The notes under the pieces are model-generated. The model was not told the DNA's origin and did not search any database. It saw only the letters and a list, made by a program, of their open reading frames with translations. Below are positions 18,320-27,162 of a stretch of 64,000 nt of DNA, piece after piece. The translations under genes were made by a program, and so were the position numbers. Positions within the stretch are counted from its first letter, which is position 1. Every line of letters begins with the position of its first letter. Location: the NCBI RefSeq assembly GCF_900110205.1, contig NZ_FOCV01000027.1, positions 1-64,000 on the forward strand. The letters run 5' to 3'. Source of the DNA: Rhizobium tibeticum. Its GTDB lineage: Bacteria; Pseudomonadota; Alphaproteobacteria; Rhizobiales; Rhizobiaceae.

Positions 18320-18650
18320 GCAGCCAAGCTTCTGACAGCAAGCCTTGTCATCCTGTTCTTGGCGATCAACGTGCTCAACAGCTTCGTCGGTCGAAATTTC
18401 ATGACGGCAATCGCCGACAGGCATGTCAGCGAGTTCGCCCGCCAGACGGTATTCTATCTTGTCGTGTGGCTCCACGATCGTATCGGTGTATGCGCGGTTT
18501 AGCGAGGAACGGCTCGCACTGCTCCGGAGAAATTTCCTGACGCGCCGCCCCGGCAAGCTTTATCTGACGGATGGAGCATACGATCGCCTCGATGTGACGG
18601 GCGAGCTCTCGCATCCCGATCAGCGCATCTCGGAAGATATCCGCGCGGGT
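18320..18650 (+). pseudogene. Remnant of an SbmA/BacA-like ABC transporter (permease-ATPase fusion), N-terminal part
   Basis: Two adjacent frames carry consecutive parts of the membrane domain of this family. One reads SLVILFLAINVLNSFVGRNF then MTAIADRHVSEFARQTVFYL. After a frame change near 18475 the other reads VSVYARFSEERLALLRRNFL followed by LSHPDQRISEDIR, the signature that precedes the last membrane helices. The rest of the membrane domain and the whole ATPase are missing. It is therefore both frameshifted and truncated, clearly a dead gene. Relatives transport peptides or cofactors. No mobile element is visible at either edge. Confidence 0.7.
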
Positions 18651-19205
18651 TCCTGCTTGATTCAGAGGCGCCGCGGGCGTTGCTTATCCAGGTTCTGGCC
18701 GAATTCTTCGCCCAGGGATACGCTTCCTCCGCAGCAACCCTATTTTCCGCCGAAGTACGCTTCGACCAGCCGATCGTCGCACTGTCTGTGAACGCAGAAA
18801 TCCCGGACGAGCGGATTTCGATGCTACTTGCCGAATTGAGACTCGAGCGCATTTCTACCAGAGGGATTTCGACAAGAAGTGGAATGGCATATGTTTCTGA
18901 CGCCAACAGGGCAGCGCCTGTTGATGTTGGCGGCCTCATCCATCGCGAAGCCGCGTGTCATTTCCCTGAGGGACCGAGGTTATGGTGGGTTGGGATGTGG
19001 TGTTCCGGATTATGACTAGCCTTACAGAAGGTGTCGGCATCGCCTGCGTCCATATTGGGAGCGCCGCCAAAATATCGTCCTATGGCGCCATCCTGGACCT
19101 TGACGATAATGGCGCATGGCAGTGGAAGACGTCGTAAGCCGCGCAAACGGTGGCGACGCGCAGCACGGAGACTGAGACGACAGGAAAGTCGATAGGAGGC
19201 TGACG
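18651..19205. other. Probable decayed sequence between ABC remnant and phosphoketolase
   Basis: One open frame (18680-19015, +) includes ALSVNAEIPDERISMLLAEL, which looks protein-like but matches nothing I know. A 41-codon frame starts at ATG 19012. Neither has a convincing ribosome binding site. The phosphoketolase promoter should lie in the last 150 bases; GATAGGAGG is its Shine-Dalgarno. Confidence 0.35.
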
Positions 19206-21653
19206 ATGACCAATGCAGCTCTTTCAACTGACAGCTATCAGACAAAGACCGCTCCGCTTGGGGCAGACGAACTCCGCTTGATGGACGCCTACTGGCGCGC
19301 GTCGAACTATCTTTCGGTCGGACAGATTTATCTGCTTGACAATCCGCTCCTGAAGGAACCTCTCAAGCGGGAGCACATCAAGCCAAGGCTGCTTGGCCAC
19401 TGGGGAACATCGCCCGGCTTGAACATGCTTTATGTGCATTTGAACCGCGTGATCAAGCGCGACGACCTCAACATGATCTACGTGATCGGGCCTGGCCATG
19501 GCGGGCCGTCGCTGGTCGCACACGCCTATCTGGAAGGGACCTACAGCGAAGTCTACCCGAATATCGGCCAAGACGCCGAGGGGATGAAGGGTCTGTTCAA
19601 GCAGTTCAGCTTCCCCGGCGGCATTCCGAGCCACGTCGCTCCCGAAACGCCGGGAAGCATCCACGAAGGCGGCGAACTGGGCTATGCCTTGAGCCATGCC
19701 TATGGCGCGGCCTTTGACAATCCCGATCTGATCGTTGCCTGTGTGGTCGGCGACGGGGAGGCGGAAACCGGTCCGCTTGCGACCGGATGGCATGGCAATA
19801 AGTTTCTCAATCCCGCCCGTGACGGATGCGTGCTGCCGATCCTCCATCTCAACGGCTACAAGATCGCCAATCCGTGCTTCCTCGCCCGCATCCCAGAGCA
19901 CGAATTGCGGAAATTCTTCGAGGGGATGGGTTATGCGCCGCTTTTCGTGGAGGGGCACGATCCCGACAAGGTGCAGCAGCAACTGGCGGCAGCGATGGAT
20001 ACAGCCGTTGCAGAGATCAAGCGGATCTGGACGGAGGCTCGCGAGAAGGGCAATCTGAAACGCCCAGCGTGGCCGATGATCGTTTTCCGCACGCCAAAGG
20101 GCTGGACCTGCCCGAGCGAAATAGAGGGCAAGAAATGCGAGGATTACTGGCGGTCGCACCAGGTCCCGATGGGCGACATGGACAAGCCGAAGCATATCGA
20201 AATCCTTCAGCATTGGATGCAGACCTATAAGCCTGCAGAGCTCTTCGATGACGACGGCAAGCTGCGCGCCGAATTCGCCTCGCTGGCCCCGGCTGGGAAT
20301 CGCCGGATGAGTGACAATCCGCACGCAAATGGTGGCTTGCTGCTCCGTGACCTGAAGATGCCGGATTTCCGCGACTACGCCGTTTCGGTGCCGAGCCCGG
20401 GAGCGACGACGACCGAATCTGCGCGGGTCATGGGCAAATTTCTGCGCGACGTCATGAAGCTGAACCTGAACAGCAAGAACTTCCGGCTGTTCAGTCCCGA
20501 CGAGAACAACTCGAACCGCTGGCAGGATGTGCTCGAGGTCACCAATCGCTGTTACATGGCGGAAATCTATCCCGAGGATGATCACCTGTCGCCCGACGGG
20601 CGCATCATGGAGGTTCTGAGCGAGCATCAATGCCAGGGCTGGCTGGAGGGCTACCTGCTGACGGGACGGCACGGTTTCTTCTCCTGCTACGAAGCCTTCA
20701 TCCATATCATCGATTCGATGTTCAACCAGCACGCCAAATGGCTGAAGGTCTGCAACCACATCCCGTGGAGGCGGCCGGTCGCGTCGCTCAACTACTTCCT
20801 GAGCTCGCACGTCTGGCGACAGGATCACAACGGCTTCAGCCATCAGGATCCGGGTTTCATCGACCATGTCGTCAACAAGAAGGCAGAGGTGATCCGCGTC
20901 TATCTGCCGGCGGACGCGAATACGCTGCTTTCGGTCACCGATCATTGCTTGCGCAGCCGCAATTATGTGAACGTCGTCGTGGCTGGCAAGCAACCGGCGC
21001 CGCAGTGGCTGACCATGGATCAGGCGGTCAAGCATTGCGCTGAGGGCCTCGGTATTTGGGAATGGGCTAGCAACGACAAGGGTAGTGAGCCCGACGTCGT
21101 GATGGCATGCTGCGGCGACGTTCCGACGCTGGAGACGCTGGCGGCGGTGCAAATGCTGCGCGACCACCTGCCCGAATTGAAGGTGCGCGTCATCAACGTC
21201 GTCAATCTCATGAAGCTGCAGCCGTCAAGCGAGCACCCACACGGGCTTTCCGACCGTGATTTCGATGTGCTCTTCACCAAGGACAAGCCGATCATCTTTG
21301 CGTTCCATGGATATCCCTGGCTGATCCACCGACTGACCTACCGGCGCACCAACCACGGCAATCTACACGTGCGCGGATACAAGGAGGAGGGGACGACCAC
21401 GACGCCCTTCGACATGGTCGTTCTGAACCAGCTCGATCGCTTCCACCTTGTCGAAGACGTCATCGATCGGTTGCCGCAACTCGGATCCCGCGCCGCCTAT
21501 TTCAAGCAAGCGATCCGCGAGAAGCTGATCGAGCACCGGCAATACATTGAAAAACACGGCGATGACATGCCTGAAATCACCGGTTGGAAGTGGGGCGTCC
21601 AGGGGCAGCCAGCAAGCACGCACAGGACGTCGACGGAAGGCGACAACACATAA
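19206..21653 (+). CDS. xfp: Phosphoketolase (xylulose-5-phosphate/fructose-6-phosphate)
   Basis: An 815-residue protein, the full family length. It carries thiamine-diphosphate enzyme signatures: HWGTSPGLNMLYVHLNR, IGPGHGGPSLVAHAYLEG, the cofactor-binding VGDGEAETGPLATGWHGNKF, LHLNGYKIANP, then GRHGFFSCYEAFIHIIDSM and DHLSPDGRIMEVLSEHQCQG. It cleaves xylulose-5-P (and usually fructose-6-P) with phosphate to acetyl-phosphate plus a triose- or tetrose-phosphate, in the cytosol. The start has AGGAGG at the usual distance. It heads a tight operon with a tiny Cys-rich ORF and a glucoamylase-family gene, suggesting a carbohydrate-linked shunt to acetyl-phosphate. Confidence 0.95.
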   Translation: MTNAALSTDSYQTKTAPLGADELRLMDAYWRASNYLSVGQIYLLDNPLLKEPLKREHIKPRLLGHWGTSPGLNMLYVHLNRVIKRDDLNMIYVIGPGHGGPSLVAHAYLEGTYSEVYPNIGQDAEGMKGLFKQFSFPGGIPSHVAPETPGSIHEGGELGYALSHAYGAAFDNPDLIVACVVGDGEAETGPLATGWHGNKFLNPARDGCVLPILHLNGYKIANPCFLARIPEHELRKFFEGMGYAPLFVEGHDPDKVQQQLAAAMDTAVAEIKRIWTEAREKGNLKRPAWPMIVFRTPKGWTCPSEIEGKKCEDYWRSHQVPMGDMDKPKHIEILQHWMQTYKPAELFDDDGKLRAEFASLAPAGNRRMSDNPHANGGLLLRDLKMPDFRDYAVSVPSPGATTTESARVMGKFLRDVMKLNLNSKNFRLFSPDENNSNRWQDVLEVTNRCYMAEIYPEDDHLSPDGRIMEVLSEHQCQGWLEGYLLTGRHGFFSCYEAFIHIIDSMFNQHAKWLKVCNHIPWRRPVASLNYFLSSHVWRQDHNGFSHQDPGFIDHVVNKKAEVIRVYLPADANTLLSVTDHCLRSRNYVNVVVAGKQPAPQWLTMDQAVKHCAEGLGIWEWASNDKGSEPDVVMACCGDVPTLETLAAVQMLRDHLPELKVRVINVVNLMKLQPSSEHPHGLSDRDFDVLFTKDKPIIFAFHGYPWLIHRLTYRRTNHGNLHVRGYKEEGTTTTPFDMVVLNQLDRFHLVEDVIDRLPQLGSRAAYFKQAIREKLIEHRQYIEKHGDDMPEITGWKWGVQGQPASTHRTSTEGDNT

Positions 21654-21697
21654 GGCGAAGACCGCAAAATGTGCAGCGTGGCGGCGACCCTACGGCG

Positions 21698-21817
21698 ATG
21701 ACGCCGACGCGATACGCAAATCGCTCCTGCCGTGGTCAGGCCGGCGATCTGTGTATCGGCTGCGACGGCCTATGCCAAGAATGCGAATTTCGAGGCTATG
21801 CGGATGGTGAAACATGA
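21698..21817 (+). CDS. Tiny Cys-rich protein between xfp and glucoamylase-family gene (39 aa)
   Basis: Begins ATG 21698 and ends in the TGA at 21815-21817, overlapping the next gene's ATG by four bases (ATGA). Five cysteines are packed in its middle: CRGQAGDLCIGCDGLCQECE, including C-x2-C pairs that could bind zinc or an iron-sulphur cluster. It lies 45 bases after the xfp stop. The tight overlap and the ordered cysteines suggest a real coupled gene, but no family is recognised and it could be only a translational leader. Confidence 0.45.
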   Translation: MTPTRYANRSCRGQAGDLCIGCDGLCQECEFRGYADGET

Positions 21818-23130
21818 TTGAGGTGTTGACTGCGCCAAACATGGAGGCCGCGCCGAGCGACCAGGACTTTGCGCGATTGCAGTTCTCGTCGGTGCTCTAC
21901 TACCTGCATTGTACGAACCCCGATAACGGGTTGGTTCGCGACAAGACGCAAAATGGCGCACCGGCAAGCATCGCGGCCATCGGCATGGCACTCGCCACCA
22001 TTCCAATCGTCGTCGAGCGCGGCGTCATCATTCGCGAGTTTGCGGCCAAGATTGCCCGGCGGCGGCTCGAATTTCTGCTGCAATGCCACCAGGGGCCGGA
22101 GCCGGACGCCTCCGGTTACAAGGGCTTCTTCTATCATTTCCTCGACATCGAGACGGGACGCCGGGTGTGGGACTGCGAGCTGTCGACGATCGACTCGGCC
22201 TTTCTGTTTGCCGGCGCGCTGACGGTCGCCACCTATTTTGACGGGGAGACGGCTGAAGAAGCGAAGATCAGGCAACTTGCGATGTCGCTGTATCAGCGGG
22301 CAGACTGGAATTGGGCGCGTGACCAGGGCGCGACGCTGACGCACGGCTGGCGACCGGAGAGCGGCTTCATTCCTTACCGCTGGCGCGGTTATGACGAAGG
22401 CCTACTTCTCTCCATACTGGGGCTTGGATCGCCGTCGCATCCGCTGCCGCCCGAAAGCTATGCGGCTTACACTGAAAGCTACGAATGGCGGAACATCTTC
22501 GGGCGCGAATTGCTCTATTCCGGTCCGCTCTTCACGCATCAGCTGTCGCATATGTGGATCGATTTTCGCGGCATCCGCGACGAATTCATGCGCGAGCATA
22601 CCAGCGACTATTTCCAGAACAGCCGGCAAGCGGCCTTCGTCCAGCAGGAATATGCGATCCGAAATCCGATGGATTTCGAGGGCTATGGCGAGCATTGCTG
22701 GGGATTTACCGCGAGCGATGGTCCCGGCTGGCAGACAGCGGAGATCGATGGGGTGCGCCGCGAGTTCTTCGACTACATCGCCCGCGGCGCTCCGTTCGGG
22801 CCGGATGACGGCACCGTATCGCCCTGGGTTGTCGTGGCATCCCTGCCTTTTGCGCCCGAGATCGTCATTCCAACCGTCCGTAATTTCGCGAGCATGAATC
22901 TGGGGATGACGCGGCTTTACGGCTTCAAGCCATCGTTCAATCAGACTTTCAAGGATGGAAACAGTCCAACTGGCTGGTGGATCAGCCCTTACCACTTCGG
23001 GATCGACCAGGGGCCGGTGGCGCTGATGATCGAGAATTATCGCACCGGCTTCCTATGGAATCTGATGCGCAATTGCGAACCTGTTGTCAGGGGGTTGCGC
23101 CGCGCTGGCTTCACCGGCGGATGGCTGTAG
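21814..23130 (+). CDS. Glucoamylase-family protein (PF10091-like)
   Basis: A 438-residue protein with the alpha/alpha-barrel sequence pattern of the glucoamylase-like domain also found at the end of cyclic beta-1,2-glucan synthases: NPDNGLVRDKTQNG near the start, GFFYHFLDIETGRRVWDCEL with candidate acidic residues, YDEGLLLSILGLGSP, FTHQLSHMWIDFRG, YGEHCWGFTASDGPG, and TVSPWVVVASLPFAPE-x-VI later. No signal peptide is seen, so it acts in the cytosol or on a non-classical route. It should hydrolyse or bind a glucan; the substrate is not established. Coupled to xfp, it may feed sugar into the phosphoketolase route. Confidence 0.85.
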   Translation: MIEVLTAPNMEAAPSDQDFARLQFSSVLYYLHCTNPDNGLVRDKTQNGAPASIAAIGMALATIPIVVERGVIIREFAAKIARRRLEFLLQCHQGPEPDASGYKGFFYHFLDIETGRRVWDCELSTIDSAFLFAGALTVATYFDGETAEEAKIRQLAMSLYQRADWNWARDQGATLTHGWRPESGFIPYRWRGYDEGLLLSILGLGSPSHPLPPESYAAYTESYEWRNIFGRELLYSGPLFTHQLSHMWIDFRGIRDEFMREHTSDYFQNSRQAAFVQQEYAIRNPMDFEGYGEHCWGFTASDGPGWQTAEIDGVRREFFDYIARGAPFGPDDGTVSPWVVVASLPFAPEIVIPTVRNFASMNLGMTRLYGFKPSFNQTFKDGNSPTGWWISPYHFGIDQGPVALMIENYRTGFLWNLMRNCEPVVRGLRRAGFTGGWL

Positions 23131-23219
23131 CGGGGGCGTACATGACCAGCCGCGCAACTTGATCTCGAGTGCGTTGGATCAATCGATCATTCGGCGTTCG
23201 ATTGGGCCTGCCAAGTTGA

Positions 23220-23513
23220 TCAATGAGAGCCGCGGAGCTGATCGTCCGCTAGCCAATTTCGCTTGAAGACGCTCTTCGTCCCATCCGTCGCCTCGGACGT
23301 ATGCACGATGTCCTCCCGCAGCCACCAGTCAATTGAGGTGCCGGGCGCCGACAGCTCTCGCTGTTCGAGGTTCGCTGTGACAAGAATTGATATCGACTGG
23401 GTCCGCGCAGATTTGACCGCTGCCGTTTCGGCAGCCGACAATGCAAACAGCGGCGCGATAATACCCGTCACGACGACGGATGCGTAGACTGGGAGTGTTT
23501 GCGAGTACGACAT
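23220..23513 (-). CDS. Small secreted hypothetical protein
   Basis: Reads MSYSQTLPVYASVVVTGIIA then PLFALSAAETAA as a signal peptide, then about 65 residues with SILVTANLEQRELSAPGTSI and WWLREDIVHTSEATDGTKSVF. The ATG at 23513 is favoured over 23522. Isolated and AT-richer than its neighbours. No family recognised; the signal peptide and charged, Trp-containing mature region are the only clues. Confidence 0.5.
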   Translation of the reverse strand: MSYSQTLPVYASVVVTGIIAPLFALSAAETAAVKSARTQSISILVTANLEQRELSAPGTSIDWWLREDIVHTSEATDGTKSVFKRNWLADDQLRGSH

Positions 23514-23797
23514 CACATGCATCCCACTGGAACTGCAGCAATACTACAATGTCGCAAGTCAAACTTACAGTCGACTCTCTATTTCGATATTTCGCCGAAT
23601 GAAACGACTGCAGCAAGCGCAGAACAGCGATAGTTGCCGAGCCTGCAGCCTGCTCAGCGTCTTTTAAAAGGAGAAGGGTAGGCAGCGGATTTGGCTAAGC
23701 TAGCTCGTGACGCAGCTGATGCCACGTATTTTCATTACCATTGCCGGGGGCACAGCCTGTGCCGGCCACGCCTCTGCGGCCGTAGTGCAAACGCCGC

Positions 23798-24337
23798 TCA
23801 GCGTGCAAGGTCGGCCGCCTTTTCCAGGCTCACCCCCTTGACCAGTGGGTCAGCGTGCCGATGCGCCAATCGCCATTCGGCTCCTTCGCGGCGATAAACC
23901 AAGGTAACCCGCAGCGGCCAGTCCTGGGCGGGCAGCCCGCAGACCTCGACATGCTGTCGTTCGATGATCGCGAGGACCACCATGTCGGCGGAACCGTAGG
24001 CTTGAACAAGTTCCTGCTCGAAGGTGCCGTTCTTGAAGAAACGGCCCATCGCCTCGAGTCGCTCGGTCGTGAGTTCGAAGCTCCGCGTTGGTTTTCCCCC
24101 GAACGGAGACATCAGCGTGAAATCGTCGGTATAGGTGATCCGCTCGCGGTACTTTTTTATATCTCCGCGCATGAGTGCCGCGTGCGCTTCCTTAGAACGC
24201 TGGACGAGGTCGGCAACCGTTTTGTCGACAACAGCCTCCTCGTGAGCCTGATGCGAGACCTTCGCGGATCTCGCAGTATGCGACAACGCGAGGCCGGCGC
24301 CTGCTGCGGCGAGAGTTGAACGTTGCGATACTGACAT
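23798..24337 (-). CDS. SnoaL/DUF4440-like NTF2-fold protein
   Basis: A 179-residue protein with an N-terminal segment resembling a Tat-like or signal sequence (STLAAAGAGLALSHTARSAK) and an NTF2-type domain: an N-terminal helix KTVADLVQRSKEAHAALMRGDI, then TYTDDFTLMSPFGG and LRVTLVYRREGAEWRLAHRHADPLV. That ending is typical of DUF4440/SnoaL-like proteins, which use a conical pocket for small-molecule binding or catalysis. It is divergent from the LysR gene at 24453, so it is the likely target of that regulator. Ligand unknown. Confidence 0.75.
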   Translation of the reverse strand: MSVSQRSTLAAAGAGLALSHTARSAKVSHQAHEEAVVDKTVADLVQRSKEAHAALMRGDIKKYRERITYTDDFTLMSPFGGKPTRSFELTTERLEAMGRFFKNGTFEQELVQAYGSADMVVLAIIERQHVEVCGLPAQDWPLRVTLVYRREGAEWRLAHRHADPLVKGVSLEKAADLAR

Positions 24338-24433
24338 GGGGAGCGCTCCTACACTGTTTGATCGCTGCGAAGCTCGCTTGGGCTGCCCCGCTTGCTGAGG
24401 AGTGGAGATCGCACTTCAATGATGCTGAATCCG

Positions 24434-24448
24434 GTGATATGATTTCAC
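24434..24448. promoter_or_regulatory. Short dyad in the NTF2-like/LysR intergenic region
   Basis: GTGA-N7-TCAC, five bases before the LysR ATG and within the divergent promoter. It has the same half-sites and spacing as the inverted repeat at 16026-16046 upstream of the MFS gene. It may be a LysR autoregulatory site; with only four-base arms it could be chance. Confidence 0.3.
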
Positions 24449-24452
24449 TGAT

Positions 24453-25415
24453 ATGCTGAACAGAATTGACCTTTCCCGTTCAGACCTCAACCTCCTCGTT
24501 TTTTTCGAGGTGGTGCTCGACGAGCGTCATGTCGGGCGGGCGGCCGAGAGATTGGCTCTCACGCCTTCAGCAGTCAGCCATGGGCTCGGCAGGTTGCGCC
24601 GCCTTCTCAATGACCCGCTCTTCCTCAGAACGCCCAGAGGTGTTTTGCCGACGGCGCGCGCGATGGAGCTGGCCGGGCCAATCGCTGATATTTTGGCGCG
24701 GGCTAGGGATGTGATCTCGACGGCCGAGCCGTTCGATCCCAAGAACTCCACGCGCCGGTTTACGATCGGCGCTCCCGACGGAGTCACGGCGGTCTTCCTG
24801 CGGCCGCTTCTCGCCGAGTTGCATCGGGCCGCGCCCGGCATAGACATCGGCGTGCGTCAGTTGCTTCCCGTTCCGGGAGAAATGTCGCCCGAGCGCGCTT
24901 GGCGCACCGCCTTTGGCGATTTGGAGGCAGGGGCGATGGACATTGCCGTCATCCCGTCGTTCCATATTCCCACGCGCTTCCATGCCCGCAGCCTCTACGA
25001 CGAGGATTTCGTCATTGCGATGCGGGTCGGGCATCCGTTCGCGGACGATCCTACGTTGGAGCGCTATTGCGAGATGCAGCATCTGGTCGTCTCGTTCACC
25101 GGCGATCCCCATGGCTTCGTGGACGAGATTCTGGCGACTCAAGGCTACTCACGGCGGATATCGCTGACCGTTCCCAACTTCATGTTCGCGCTCGCCGTCG
25201 TAGCCGACACCGACCTGATTTCGGCACTGCCGAGGAGATTTGTCGCCATGCATGCAGCGCGGTTCGGGGTGATAAGTCTGGAAAGCCCGTTCCCACCGAC
25301 AACCTTCCAACTCAACGCCATCGCGCCGAGGGCGGCGATGATGGACGCGGGGCTGGCATGGATTTTCGATCTGCTTGCCCCAAAACGCGCAGGCTCACAC
25401 AACCGTCTGCCATAG
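24453..25415 (+). CDS. LysR-family transcriptional regulator
   Basis: A 320-residue protein with the LysR helix-turn-helix at residues 5-65 (SDLNLLVFFEVVLDERHVGR then AAERLALTPSAVSHGLGRLR) and a periplasmic-binding-like effector domain (STRRFTIGAPDGVTAVFLRP onward). The HTH is NodD/NahR-like in spacing. It should bind T-N11-A sites and respond to a small aromatic or similar inducer, unknown here. It is divergent from the NTF2-like gene at 24337, the classical LysR/target arrangement. Alpha-proteobacterial LysR regulators often also act in trans; the MFS gene at 16145 is one candidate. Confidence 0.9.
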   Translation: MLNRIDLSRSDLNLLVFFEVVLDERHVGRAAERLALTPSAVSHGLGRLRRLLNDPLFLRTPRGVLPTARAMELAGPIADILARARDVISTAEPFDPKNSTRRFTIGAPDGVTAVFLRPLLAELHRAAPGIDIGVRQLLPVPGEMSPERAWRTAFGDLEAGAMDIAVIPSFHIPTRFHARSLYDEDFVIAMRVGHPFADDPTLERYCEMQHLVVSFTGDPHGFVDEILATQGYSRRISLTVPNFMFALAVVADTDLISALPRRFVAMHAARFGVISLESPFPPTTFQLNAIAPRAAMMDAGLAWIFDLLAPKRAGSHNRLP

Positions 25416-25656
25416 CTCGGAGTTGAGAAGTGTCCCGACTTTACTGCGCTCAACGCAATTGTCGCGAATTTGCGGTTGCCGACTGGATCTGGATTTGCCA
25501 GTCGCAAGTAGTGAGCGTCAGGTTCTGGATCGTGTAGACCAATCCGGACGAGATAGGCAGCCCGACATTCGCATCGCCGACCAAACAAGTTCATTGATGA
25601 CCCAGATCGAGATGACCGTTCCTGGCATGGGGTTCTTAGCTCTGGGGCACCGCCCC

Positions 25657-25944
25657 TTAGTTTCGGCTCCAGGCCAAAAATGGCCGATAGTGTCGCTGGA
25701 CGATAAGCAGAGTTCGATCCGGTTGGATGATATAGATCTCCTCGACCTCGCGCCCCGTCTGATCCGTGAACGTATGGGGGAACGAAGAGCCGACCGGCGA
25801 CCTCGTGAGCTTCGTTCGGGGCTGGCCGCCGTAGGTGATGCTGCCGGGAATAGGTGCGTAACCTTCCGACGAATAGGATCCCGAAACGGCAGTGCAGCTT
25901 GCGACAAGGACTGCCGTCACGGCCGCCGCTACTATTTGGATCAT
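25657..25944 (-). CDS. Small lipoprotein (95 aa)
   Basis: The N-terminus MIQIVAAAVTAVLVASC carries a lipobox (LVASC), giving a lipidated mature protein of about 79 residues: Ser/Tyr/Gly-rich at first (SGSYSSEGYAPIPGSITYGG), then VEEIYIIQPDRTLLIVQRHY, a pair of beta strands. This resembles small rhizobial outer-membrane lipoproteins of unknown role. It stands alone between a LysR gene (convergent) and the AbiE pair. Confidence 0.65.
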   Translation of the reverse strand: MIQIVAAAVTAVLVASCTAVSGSYSSEGYAPIPGSITYGGQPRTKLTRSPVGSSFPHTFTDQTGREVEEIYIIQPDRTLLIVQRHYRPFLAWSRN

Positions 25945-26038
25945 CCTCTGGCCTCCCTGTTCATCGGTGAGATCTCGCCGATGTGATCGGCGACGATCAC
26001 TGGTCTACTCGATTTCGTCATCAAAGTCTCTTGCGCAG

Positions 26039-26073
26039 CGGGCTCCTTCGATCAGACGCTGCCATCACGTTGA
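26039..26073. repeat. 35-bp dispersed repeat, copy 1
   Basis: CGGGCTCCTT-x-GATCA then GACGCTGCCATCACGTTGA. It recurs at 32008-32043 with one substitution and one extra base. Both copies are intergenic and lie just downstream of AAAGTCTCTTGC (about 10 and 110 bases before), suggesting a shared ancestral segment. Nature unknown. Confidence 0.55.
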
Positions 26074-26237
26074 TAGGCATGGCCGTCTCATAGCTATCGC
26101 CATGATCGTCGCCGATCCATTCCTGGTGCACCTTGGCCCGCCAGCGCGGACGCCATTGACAGTCGATCCATCCCAAACCTTACACCACGGCTAAATTCCG
26201 AACACCGAATTGTGCTGACAAAGCTCCGGCCTCAGCC

Positions 26238-27162
26238 TCAGCCATCTTCAATTCCAAGAACCTTCGAAAGCCTCTCGACAAACTTTGCGCGCACATCGTC
26301 CGGCAGCTTATCGAGATTGAGCTGTTTGAATTTAACCGCCGGAAGTCCTGCCGCATCAGGGAGTCCAAGCTTTTCCCAATCCGGCGTCCCCTTCTTGAAT
26401 CCGACCAGAAACTTGCGATGAGGTGCCGGCATGGCGCCGGCAATGGTTTCGACAAGCTGCTCCCGCGCGCCGCCAGTAGCGTATCAAGCGCGACGTCCTC
26501 GACGGCCATGCCATCAAAGTTCTGCTCGAACTCCGCCCTAATATCTTTGCGACCCGGTGCGAGCACTTCAGCAACGGGCCTGCCGTGGCTGATCAGATAA
26601 ACGATAAAGGCCTGGCGAAGGGCTTCGCTTATCCCTTCGGCCGCTAACAAATCCCGTATGTCGAACAGGTCGCGCGGATGCTGCCTATCCAGAGCCGCCA
26701 TGATTTTTCCCGCGTACAAGTCGGCGAACGATACGACCTGGATTTCCGCGAAGCCGAATTGATCTTCGACCGCAGGCGATACCGATCGCATCTCCGGCGC
26801 AAAGACACATCCGCGCAGGACGGGCGTCACCTCGATCTTGGTCTGCGTACGTCCCTGCTGGACGATGAGACGCGTGAGGGTGCCGTCGGCCTGCCGGCTT
26901 TCAGCAACCCGAACAGATTTTCTAATTCCTTCAATGCGCTTCTTTATCCGCAGCAGCGCGGCTTCAACGCCGCAAGAGACTCATCGCGTGGCGCGACGGG
27001 TAGGAACGTCAGGTCTATATCGACTGACAGTCGGGGCATATCGCGGACAAACAGGTTGATCGCTGTTCCTCCCTTCAGTGCAAAGCAAGTCTCCTCGGCG
27101 ACAGCTGGCATTGTCTGTACGAGTAATGTGACCTGCTGCCGGTAGCGTTCATTGATCGGCAT
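26238..27162 (-). pseudogene. AbiEii/AbiGii-type nucleotidyltransferase toxin, frameshifted
   Basis: Three consecutive frames make one AbiEii protein of about 300 residues. Frame one holds the N-terminus with the nucleotidyltransferase motif FALKGGTAINLFVRDMPRLS then VDIDLTF (27162 to about 26960). After a lost base near 26955, frame two carries AALLRIKKRIEGI and SFADLYAGKIMAALDRQHPR then DLFDIRDL. An extra base near 26465 moves to frame three (MPAPHRKFLVGFKKGTPDWE onward, to 26238). The catalytic GG-x-DID core is intact, but the product would be truncated at about 70 residues. It overlaps the antitoxin gene by 14 bases. The toxin is probably inactive unless the indels are sequence errors. 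Confidence 0.78.

Noticed and set aside
19224..21167. Open frame of 647 aa on the minus strand
   Set aside because: Antisense to phosphoketolase, which is certain; the frame has no recognisable domain.
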